Shown: positions 20,916 to 30,800 of the stretch, in pieces | Numbering within the stretch: the first letter of the stretch is position 1 | Layout of the letters: each line of letters opens with the position of its first letter | NCBI RefSeq assembly: GCF_026151205.1 | Contig: NC_087077.1 | Location: 2,790,001-2,854,000 of the forward strand | Direction: 5' to 3' | Length of the DNA stretch: 64,000 bases | From: Bolinopsis microptera | Taxonomy: Eukaryota > Ctenophora > Tentaculata > Lobata > Bolinopsidae | The notes under the pieces: generated by a model | What the model was told of the DNA's origin: nothing | Seen by the model: the letters and a program-made list of their open reading frames with translations, nothing else | The model's database searches: none | Translations under genes and position numbers: made by a program

Positions 20916-22551
20916 CGGGTAAACCGCCCCTAAAACGTCACCTGTTTTTTGGGCCCAGATTGCCGAGTTAGGGCTAAATTTACAGGGTTCTGAAGTGTCT
21001 AGGAATAATATTTAAACCTTTTTCTAGCCTGCCAGGAAGATTTGGAAATTTGAAAATAAAATCAGGTACAATTTTTTTGACGTTGAAATGGAGTCACTTT
21101 TAAAACACCACCCCTAAAATGTCAACTCTATATGTGTGATAATTTCAAAATGTACAGGAGGCCTGATTTATCTTTTGTCACTAGTACTATTTGTTTTGTC
21201 TTATTAAAACATTAAGCTACTTGAAAACATTCACTCACTAAAGGAAGTACCTCAAAACCGTAATCACCCCCTAAAATGTCACGTGCACCACCCCTAAAAC
21301 GTCAGCTAAAACAGGTTGTGTAGCACTCAGAATGTTGCTCAATTATTAATTTTAACCACTTCTGGGACAAATATAACCTATTTCTGAGAGGTTTCGACTA
21401 GAATTTCTCTCTCTGTTGAAAAAAAATGGTGGAATTTAGTCAATTTACTTTTTGTGACATTTTGGGGACTTTTTTGTTGAATACCCAAAACTTACGGCAA
21501 AACAGTAACTCAGTCAACAAAATTTACACCTGTAGTTAGATTATCTAGTTATAAACTAACAATTGGCACAAAAGAAATGGATTCAATGTGATTTTAACCT
21601 TGTGCAAATTGCATGTTTTAATTGCATTTTTTGGGATTTTTAACATCATCCTGCATCTTGGCAATTTTAGTGACCTGTAAGCCAACCCAGTAATCGATCT
21701 GACCTTCTCTATAGACTAGATTTGACTGCTTTTAGCAAAATTGAATGTCAAAAACTACGGTTTTTGGTACTTACTAGTTTATGGTAAACCTATGATATGC
21801 CCCCTAAAATGTCATTTTTTTCTCCCCTAAAATGTCAAATTTGTATTTTGTTCGCATGGTGTGCAATAATAGTATATAGCTCTTGTTTTGGCACTTGTTA
21901 ATTATTAACATCAACTATTAACGAAATGTGAGTATGCATTGCATCTTAGGAAAAGCCTGAGTAATTTGATCAAGTTAAAATGACATTTTAGGGGGGATAA
22001 TTAGACATTTTAGGGGATGTTTATTGCGATTAATAAAATAAAACTAATTCCTTGAGCTGCCAAAGCTTTCCAATATTACCATTAGATGCTAAATATGATG
22101 TTTAATAGGCTGGTACCTCCATTTTATGGTGCTTGTAGTCTCAAAGCCAGAATATGATAAAATGACATTTTAGGGGGCGGCCAGGTGACATTTAAGGGGA
22201 GGGTAGTAATATTGAGTAATGTATAACTTTCCATATCTCCAGTCATATGTACAAAGTTGCTAAAATATGTAATTTATCACTATCCTAGACCAAAACCGAG
22301 TTAATATTGATGAATTCCAGAGTTATAAAATTGTGCGCTTTTTTTCAAAAGTAAAAAATTCGTACAAAGTGAAAAAAATGCCCTTATGGCATCATTTAGA
22401 TTCAATTTCAGGATGTGGCAGGGTCTGAATGATATTTTTTTATGTTTAGGAGTTACAAATGATTAGGTAAGATACTTTCTAAGAAGATGGGATCCAATCA
22501 ATCAAGAGTGGCGTTTTAGGGGTGGGTGACATTTTAGGGGCGGTTTACCCG
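20916..22551. mobile_element. 1.6 kb terminal-inverted-repeat element
   Basis: The ends read CGGGTAAACCGCCCCTAAAA and its inverted complement, flanked by TA on both sides (20914-20915 and 22552-22553). The pattern suits a TA-targeting superfamily such as Tc1/mariner. Inside, the box CCCCTAAAAYGTCA occurs six times in the left half (about 20928, 21110, 21263, 21292, 21800, 21826) and six times inverted in the right half (about 21981, 22003, 22162, 22186, 22508, 22526), one or two copies being degenerate. The centre is AT-rich without a transposase frame, so the element is non-autonomous. The boxes are likely transposase-binding sites. Confidence 0.8.
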
Positions 22552-22922
22552 TAATCATAAATAAAATAAGAGGTTAAACCACGAATTAGTTAGCTAGACG
22601 TAAACTTGAGGAAATATTCTTTACTTAAAAAACTTTATTTGGTTGTTAGTATTTTTATTACGGTATGGTAAGTGGTTGAATTTAGGGGAATTTAGTGAGA
22701 CAGGGTCAGTTTCTCTATTGTCTTAGAAAAATTTCTACTTTACAGTAGGCAATGCTGAGTGGCAGGAATGAGGGACCAAAACGCTTGGGGCTAACACAGT
22801 GGCGTAATAATGCCTGTTGGCTCCCCCCGCCGAAAATGCCCCCTCCCCTTTTGGCAACCCTCCCTAAAATTGAACCAATTAGATGATTTTAAAGGATACG
22901 CCAGTAAAATCTTTAAAAAAGC

Positions 22923-23001
22923 TTACTGGGCCGCGCTCAGCCTGTCATTCCGCCGAATCTCTATTCGTTTATGAACATAATAGCCTGAGGTCCCCAGGTA
23001 A
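22923..23001 (+). mobile_element. 79-bp mini-MITE with 9-bp target duplication
   Basis: It begins TTACTGGGCCGCGCTCAGCC, ends GAGGTCCCCAGGTAA, and is flanked by a perfect 9-bp TAAAAAAGC (22914-22922 and 23002-23010). The ends are imperfect inverted repeats. The 9-bp duplication suggests the Mutator/MULE group. Related copies lie at 23359, 24807, 26095 (partial), 26663, 27302, 27480 and 41851. Confidence 0.8.
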
Positions 23002-23358
23002 TAAAAAAGCGTGTTCATAGAGCAAAACGCACAGTTTTCCTAGTACCTCAGTTAAGTTTTTCAAAATTGTCCCACATCCAAACGACGATTTTGCGCCCCC
23101 CTAAGATGGCGCCCCGCATCCCTCCCCCCCCTCCCCCCACACAGCGGGGTCAGCAGGCCCTTTGTTACGCCACTGCTTGGACATCAATTCCACACCCACA
23201 ATCCATATTGCCTTCCATGCCATCTAGAGGATTGAATTCAGGAATTTGATTATAATATTTAATTATAATAATAAATCTATACAGTTGCACAACTGAAACT
23301 AATATGGCCCTTTTTTGGGCAGAAAATGTGTCGTGTCAAAATAACACTCCTTGTTAAA

Positions 23359-23440
23359 TTACCTGGGGACCTCAGGCTATCATGTTCATAAACATAAAGA
23401 TTTGGCGGAATGACAGGCTGAGCGGAATAACACACAGGAG
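23359..23440 (-). mobile_element. Mini-MITE copy, interrupted
   Basis: Reverse-orientation copy beginning TTACCTGGGGACCTCAGGCT and running to GGAATGACAGGCTGAGCGGAA. Its other end seems to reappear at about 24345-24363 (AGGCTGGGCACAGCCCAGTAA), beyond the 887-bp element at 23448-24334. The larger element may have inserted into or beside it. Confidence 0.6.
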
Positions 23441-23447
23441 GGCCAGG

Positions 23448-24334
23448 GGCTAAGTGCAAAGAAACTGCTGCTAACTGCTGCTCACTGCTGCTCACTGCTG
23501 CTCACTGCTACTAACTGTTCAGCAGTGAGCAGCAGTGAGCAGCAGTGAGCAGCAGTGAGCAGCAGTGAGCAGCAGTTAGTAGCAGTGAGCAGCAGTGAGC
23601 AGCAGTGAGCAGCAGTGAGCAGCAGTTTAAGTTAGAATGTAGATTAATGATAATAATTGTCAAATGACGTTATATATTATATAACAGTTATAAATGTTCA
23701 ATAGTTGTAGAGCGATTTCAAGAGTAGTGGTCCACAGGGGTCCGAAAAAGCCGTACAGGCACTTGGGTCCTTATCCTTGTCACTAATCTCAATTGGATTC
23801 GGTTTACACAAAATATGAACATTTAGACGTACACATTGACATGATATTTATTAGAAAGCAAAAAGTATAAAATAATACGTGCGTGCGCGGCTTGAGCCGC
23901 GCCGCATAAGAACGGATGCGTGCAGGGGCTGGAGTACGCTTGTATGTAGATTAATGAAATGTTGCATTGTACATATTTAGAACTGACGATATATTATGAT
24001 CTAATAGTAAATTTTACAAAGCTGGCTTTGGATTTAGGTAAGATTATAATTTATTTCAAAAAACCACGGATAGTTTTAAATTTATTTCTATTTGTCGTTA
24101 ATCATAAACAATTTAATCCTGTTTTCAAGGATGCGCGGCTTTGGCGGCCAATTATTGACTTATACATTAAATTGAATTTTAAATAGAAATGTGAATATAT
24201 TAAAATTTAAAACTTTCAAAACGGAGGCTTATAAATATTATTATATTATGATTGTAAAATAAAGGATAAAATTTTAAATTTGTTTCACTAAAAATTTGTT
24301 TCACTAGTTAGCAGCAGTTTCTTTGCACTTAGCC
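23448..24334. mobile_element. 887-bp element with 28-bp perfect inverted ends
   Basis: GGCTAAGTGCAAAGAAACTG and the next eight bases (23448-23475) recur as an exact inverted complement at 24307-24334. Just inside the left end is a palindromic minisatellite (23466-23626). The interior contains a GC-rich spot at 23880-23930 and no gene. I do not see a clear target duplication. Confidence 0.65.
23466..23626. repeat. Palindromic CTGCTGCTCA / TGAGCAGCAG minisatellite
   Basis: About five units of CTGCTGCTCA or CTGCTGCTAA are followed directly by about eleven units of the inverse, GCAGTGAGCA. The array can fold into one long hairpin. A single TTAGTAGCAG variant unit occurs on both arms. Confidence 0.9.
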
Positions 24335-24806
24335 TCTCCTGCGAACAGGCTGGGCACAGCCCAGTAACTTGTTGAAGTGATATTTAAATTTGAAATTGAC
24401 CATATTATTGTTTTAGCTGAGACACCTCACGGCAAGTAGACCAAAGTGGCTCTTGCAGAAAATTATTTAAACAATATACACGTAATATAGCAATGACCCT
24501 ATATAATTTTTTTTTTTTAATGGTAAAAATTTTAAAAACTGAGGTAAAAAATAATAAAACCCTTTGCAATAATATATAACAAATTCACATCACAACAAAA
24601 AGCAGTTTATACCCCCATCCAACAAGCACTTCATGACCTTTAGGAGTTTAGGAGTGTTAACCATATTATTATATCTTTGTCAATCGTCATTCAATTTTTA
24701 AATAAGATAATGTTTTGATAATTTTTTTAAATATTGTATTTGATAAATAATTAATGTTGGTGGGGAAATATTTACATATTTCTTCACATACATATTTTGA
24801 AAACAT

Positions 24807-24890
24807 TTACCTGGGGACCTCAGGCTATTATGTTCATAAACAAAGAGAATAGAGATTCGGCGGAATGACAGGCTGAGCGCGGCCTGGTAA
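24807..24890 (-). mobile_element. Mini-MITE copy
   Basis: 84 bp from TTACCTGGGGACCTCAGG to GCGCGGCCTGGTAA. The flanks GAAAACAT and GAAGACAT are near-identical, consistent with a target duplication carrying one mutation. Confidence 0.75.
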
Positions 24891-24967
24891 GAAGACATGT
24901 GATAATGTAATTTCATAAATTTTACTTTACTTTTACTTAATTAATTGACTCTGAACACGATTCAACT

Positions 24968-25068
24968 TAACGGGTGATACTTGTAAAATATCTGTTCCAT
25001 ATATTGGACCGTCGACGAGTCCAACTCGGCGTGCGTCCTGGTAGGTTGTAAACCTACAAGATTCAACT
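24968..25068. repeat. Dispersed CAACTCGGCG / GTAGGTT module
   Basis: This module contains GGGTGATAC, AAAATATCTGTTCCATATAT, CCAACTCGGCGTGCGTCC and TGGTAGGTT. Related sequence occurs at 25775-25840, inverted at 27165-27244 and about 29990-30072, and at 42885-42985. It is a dispersed repeat of unknown class. Confidence 0.6.
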
Positions 25069-25325
25069 TAAATTTAGTATTTACTGTAATACTAAATTAC
25101 TGCACAATCAATTTATATGTTTTGTCCCCCTACAATTGGCTGCAGCACTTGTTATCGTTTACCAATTTTGAATCACTCTTAATTTTTTTGACTTTAAATA
25201 TAAACAAGAATTTCGCCGCGGTTAAACCACGCACGATCAATTTTCCCTACGATGTATTTGTATCTTGTACCATTAATTCTTTCGAGTGAAAAGTGTGACT
25301 GGAAAAAATAATAAATGAGTGGGAT

Positions 25326-25426
25326 TCGCGTTGCTCTAACCAGAGCCCTCTCGCTTGCAGTAGCGCGCGACCTTGTGAAACAAGCGCGTCACGCAGTACG
25401 CGTAGGCACATGGCTATGTGAAGGAT
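25326..25426 (-). repeat. CpG-rich dispersed repeat
   Basis: A sequence containing TTGCTCTAACCAGAGCCCTC, GCTTGCAGTAGCGCGC, GCGTCACGCAGTACGCGTAG and CACATGGCTATGTGAA. Opposite-strand copies lie at 26770-26852 and 42592-42667, with a part at 27010-27046. The palindromes and very high CpG content contrast with the AT-rich surroundings. This copy carries a short extra segment in the middle. Confidence 0.7.
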
Positions 25427-26662
25427 TCGCGCATGATAAAAATTGACAATTTATTTGACCAATGTAGTGCCGCGCGCATCAACAATAAATGAATCCAGAA
25501 AATTGCGGAAAATAACATTGCGAAGGAGGAACTTCACTGTAATTAATTAATACATGACTAGCGTCGCGCGCAGCATCACAGACCCTTCCAATACACATAA
25601 TTTTAGGGGAGTGGTCTATATTGCGAAGGAGCAAACTTTTGTCGACACCATAGGACCGTCGGGCCACTTTATATATCCAAACCCGATTACTTATTCCCTA
25701 CGATCTTTTTGCCTTCGGCAAGAGTAGGGAAAAAAATTAATAAACGGTACCCGGCCGGTACAATATTTGAAATATTGTTAACGGCTGATACTCGTAAAAT
25801 ATTTTTTTCAACGTCCTGGTAGGTTATAAACTTGACCATTGTTAATGATTTGGCCCGGCGCGCGCTACTTCGTAGCTCGTGCCGTCGTAACATTTCGAGA
25901 AGAAAGCGGCGCGCGCTACTTCGCGTTCGAAGAAATTTAGACGAGTAACAACCGTCAAGTTATAAATCTACAAAAATATCGTCGATAGCTTGCAAATCAA
26001 TTTTTCAAACTTGTCGCGCGGCGCAAACGTGCTTATCCCTATATATACTATTCTGTATTCGGTTTTTTATATGCGTGAAGGGAACCTTATGCCTTACCTG
26101 GGGACATCAGGCTATTATATTTATGTTCATAATCGCCTTGATTCACGATGTCAATCCTTCGCAGCTCGGATGATGATTAATCACTCTACCATCTACACTT
26201 GACTAGCTGTCACGTGACTTTTTAAACACGTTCTCTTGGTGGCCCTGAATGACTATTCGAAATCATATGCCAACCTTAACCCTAACCCAATCCCTAACAA
26301 AAGCATATGCTGAAACCCTAACCCTAACGAGAAATTCGACCAACTTCCTTATACGGTCATATCACGTGATAAAGACAGTTTTTCGCAAATATCTCGGCAG
26401 GGGAGCATTTTAACCTTATGTCATGGGAGGTGATTCGGAATCAGCGGCCGAAAATACATCGATTCAAGCTGGTTTCAACTGTCGGGGGCCCTTTTAGAAT
26501 AATCTCGAAGATCGACTGTAAAGTGATTTAGCACGCTTGTCGCAGCTCGGTGAGGCACAATGGTGCATCTCGCCGACCTACCGAGAAGAATTATTTGATG
26601 CGCGGCGCGACCCAGTAGTGCATCGCGCTACAAATAATCGCCGAATAGAGATTAGACGGAAT

Positions 26663-26738
26663 TTACCATGGGCCGCGCTCAGCCTGTCATTCCGCCGAAT
26701 CTCTATTATGAACATAGTAGCCTGAGGTCCCTTGGTAA
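26663..26738 (+). mobile_element. Mini-MITE copy with adjoining inverted partial copy
   Basis: 76 bp from TTACCATGGGCCGCGCTCAG to CTTGGTAA. The flanks GACGGAAT and GGCGGAAT differ by one base. It runs directly into an inverted partial copy (26739-26775, GGCGGAATGACAGGCTGAGC). Confidence 0.7.
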
Positions 26739-27301
26739 GGCGGAATGACAGGCTGAGCACCGCCCAGTTAAGGTTCACATAGCCATGTGTCTACGCGTAC
26801 TGCGTGACGCGCGCTACTGCAAGCGAGAGGGCTCTGGTTAGAGCAACAGTTAAGGGAACTCAGCGATCCGAGGGGTTTTCGGTTTATAGCGCTAGTTTAT
26901 TACATAACAGGCTATGTAAGTTTGCACTACTGACTACTTGGTTCGGTTTCACCTAACCATGTGCTTTCGCGCCACTTCGGGCGCGCTTGTTTGTTGTTGT
27001 GAGGCGGGCGCGCGCTACTGCAAGCGCAAGGGCTCTGGATAGAGCAAGGTTCGGTTATAAACTTGTAGCGCGATATGATGCGTTACTGTGCCGCGCACTC
27101 AACTTTTAATTTAACAAAAGCCCTTACGCGACGCGCTTGCAATATCGCGCCCGTCGTCGCGTTTTTGTAGGTTTACAACCTACCAGGACGCGCGCCGAGT
27201 TGGACAATATATGGAACAGATATTTTAGAGTATCACCCGTTAATCGCGTTTAAACAAGCGTGTCACTTATATTAATCATTCATGTTCTAAACTTCTTATA
27301 T

Positions 27302-27392
27302 TTACTGGGCGGCGCTCACTAGCCTGTCATTCCTCCAAATCTCTATTTTATGATTATGAACATAAATATAATAGCCTGGGGTCCTCAGGTAA
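27302..27392 (+). mobile_element. Mini-MITE copy, 91-bp form
   Basis: From TTACTGGGCGGCGCTCAC to GGGGTCCTCAGGTAA. It has extra bases in the middle (TTTTATGATTATGAACATAA). Target duplication is unclear. Confidence 0.72.
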
Positions 27393-27479
27393 AACTTCTA
27401 TGTAATTTTTGAGCTGGTTAATACATAATACATGTAAATTGTACAAAGATATGCAATATGGGTAAAGTATAGGGTGACG

Positions 27480-27558
27480 TTACCTGGGGACCTCAGGCTA
27501 TTATGTTCATAAACATATATAGATTCGGCGGAATGACAGGCTGAGCGCGGCCCAGTAA
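27480..27558 (-). mobile_element. 79-bp mini-MITE with perfect 9-bp duplication
   Basis: From TTACCTGGGGACCTCAGG to GAGCGCGGCCCAGTAA. It is flanked by AGGGTGACG on both sides (27471-27479 and 27559-27567). Confidence 0.85.
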
Positions 27559-27864
27559 AGGGTGACGCAAAACATCGAAAACAGAAGAAAGACAGGGTTT
27601 GGCACATTTGAACAAAAAATTTGTATATAAAGTTAATCACAGACTAAAACATTTAAAATGACTTCATAAGCTAAGTTTACATGGTAAAGCAATAAAAACA
27701 TCAAACAATATTAATAAAAAGACATGCATTCGCTTAAAATACTCACGGAATCATCAAACTCCTAATAGGTATCACTTGAAAAGATATTAGAGACAAATTC
27801 TAATCGAAATAAAAATAAAATGCACACACAGCATAGAACTAGAAGTTAGGATTGCCACATGCTA

Positions 27865-30800
27865 TCATGCACCCCACGTTTTCTTGTAGAGTAACAAATG
27901 AGAAGTAAGTTTATCGTCGACCAACAAATGAGCAAAGAAATATTTCCTGTCCACTTTATAACCTGAATCCTTCAGCAGCTTATGAAGATGCGGTAGATTT
28001 TCCTCGAACGCCACAACGTACTCAGTACTTTTGGCCACCCTTTTCTTCTCGCCGCTGAACTTTTTCCACCAACTCTGAGGATCCCGATAAAATTGTTTCT
28101 CCTCGTGCTCGTAGCTCTCGAGCCCGGACAAGTCGGGGGAACAGTCCAGAAACCGGAGGTCGACCTCAGCATTGTGAATGTGAGAGTGGAAGGGAGTAGC
28201 ATGGCACGGTGTCAGGAACACCACACTGTCACCCGATTTAACTGAGCTCGATAAATCATGTACAACAGAAATAGTACCGCGCTGGTGGAAGAAGCCGATG
28301 TAAAAGGCTACAATTATATTAACGAGGGCGTTGAGCATTATGATGGTGTAAAGAGAGGACCTTTCAATGTGCCGACTGATCCAATGTAAACCCAGCCCGG
28401 CCCAGACCATGCATATTGGCATCAGGTGTTGCACAAACCGGAACTCTTTGTGGGATATTGTCGAGAAGAAGAACAATGTTGCCAGCACGACACCCAAGAA
28501 CTGCCTAGGATAGTCCCGCTCCTTGATGAACGCCACCGCAATGAAAATAGAATGAGTGCCAAGAATGGCAGGTACACCCTGAGACAGGTACCAATGCCAG
28601 GGATGTGCCCCGTACACCTCACTACCAGCCATGTTGAACTTGAGGAAGTTCTGGAAGACGAAAGTGAATTTTCCGTACATGTAGGAGTCGAGCAGGGTGG
28701 TTAGAACAAGAGTAGGAAGTCCGATGACAAATGCTTTGATAATCGAGGAGAATCTTCTCTCGGGACATTTTATCAGGTAGTGGACACCTGAGGTTTAGTT
28801 TGTTAAGTCGAGGTGTTTCTAACTTGCCTACAAACTGTTTTCAGTGTAAAAAAGAACCGGTTTAAGATCGGAGGTTAAAATCCAGAGATAGCTGTTAATT
28901 GGAATATGAATATGAATATCAGTGATATTTATAAGAATGGCAAACCTAGAAAGACCCAGAAAAGGACCAGAGTAGGACGTATAGCCACACTGAGAGCCGC
29001 CAGTATTACAGCCGGGTAGGTTACTTTGTCGTTGTACCTGAGATTCCTCTCATTATCTTTAGTGAGTATCAAAATTTTTTTTCAACGATCTATGAAAGTT
29101 TTTATACGATTCATTTAAGCAAATATCCAATATTATCAACCACTAGGAGATTGTGGAGGACTCAAGATCAAATATCAAGTTCCCTGTGGACAATAACAAA
29201 GAAAATCTAACCTTGTCGGCCATAAGTTCAAAGTAGCTGTTATCAACAATGTTTCAATGTTGTTGACGAGTGGACGCGGGGAAACGTAAAACAGGTACCT
29301 GGAAATTAGACATTATAAATAGAGAAGTACAGGGAGAATTTGAAAAGCAGGCAGGTTTATCGATATTTTCCGTTAACATTACCAAACAAACCATGATATT
29401 ACTTTTTGTGACCTTGATTGAAAATGTTACACCTCACGGTATGTTGTGACGAGCTATGCTTGACAATCTAATCAAAAATTGGTCTTCATGAGCCCATTAG
29501 TAACATGTGCTTATTGCTTTATTGTCAGTAACCACGATTATCACGCGCAACAGACGATTTCCGTGTCCTTATGCAATATGCATATTACCTTTTATTTAGC
29601 GTGATCTATTTCTTTAGTTGTACTTGTATCGGAACAGTTTTATTTACGTTGACTACTCTTTCACAGTGTATTGTTAAGCTTTCAAGCAGTATACTATTTT
29701 GTTTTCTATATTCTATCAGACTTTTATACATTACTTTATCATATTTTATTGAACTAAGTTGTAGTATTGCCAGATCCAAGTTCATCGTTCAATTTGTAAC
29801 GGAGTTTTATATTAACAGGAAACGATGTAACAGAGTCGATATATTTTAATGTTGCCATGGGGTGGTAAGTCCCCATACATCGTGGTCCGGTAGTTTCATT
29901 GCGACTTATCCCTTTAATCTGCAAAATGTCCCGTACTTTCTGTTTTCCACCTGGTCATATAAAAAAGTGTGTTTTATAGCCTATTAACGCACGCGCCGAG
30001 TTGCTTCACAACTCATCGAAGATGTTATATTTCAAAAAGATATTGTATAGTACGGGTATCACCTGTTAAAATACACGATAAGAATCTAATTTAAGTGCAC
30101 ATAATATTATTATTTACGTCTTCAGTTTACAAATCAGTGAAACACAAACATACTATGCGGGGGGACTACAGACCCCCTCAAAGATCTATAACATGAGGTC
30201 GTACGTATGTGCGCGTGAACGGCATCACCATTATGGTATCACGCGTTACGCGAACGCGCTTGATTTTGCCAAAACGTTTCAAGTAAGCGATTAGATCTTT
30301 AGATGTTAATTGTTATGCACATCTGCGATGTCAGACATCTAATCACTTTGCTCGGCTTATAAATGTAGAAATAATGAGGAAGTTGTGATGGTTACGGTGT
30401 CAATCTGATAGTAGTCAAACCTACGTTAAGAATTGCTTGGAAGTTGAAAGTGAGTAGGTCTACAAATACCAATGAAGACGAACTCCACAGCTCCACTTTA
30501 GAAAAAGTCTACCCTACAACCAGTGTGACTTGTTCATTTATATCATTACCAATTGTACAATAATTAGTTCTCCCCGAGTCCTGTACAATGGATCTCATAA
30601 AATAGCACAAAATGTGTGTCAGCGACCTCGTGAACAAGTGCTCGTACATCACAGGTAATTATTTAACAAATCAATAAAAAAGAAGATGATAACTAAATTA
30701 CTAATTTAGTAAATTAGTCCTAATTAGTTCTAATCAGTCCTAATTAAATATTCCCTCACCAGGATGAGAGTTGCATTATGACGGAGTAGGTAGCTTGGGA

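Noticed and set aside
23441-23630. CRISPR-like array
   Set aside because: The units are contiguous with no unique spacers; this is a palindromic minisatellite in animal DNA.
26770-26852. tRNA-derived SINE, because GGCTCTGGTTAGAGCA resembles a tRNA D-arm
   Set aside because: The T-arm-like GGTTCACATAG lies on the wrong side, so the box A and box B order is inverted; no cloverleaf can be drawn.
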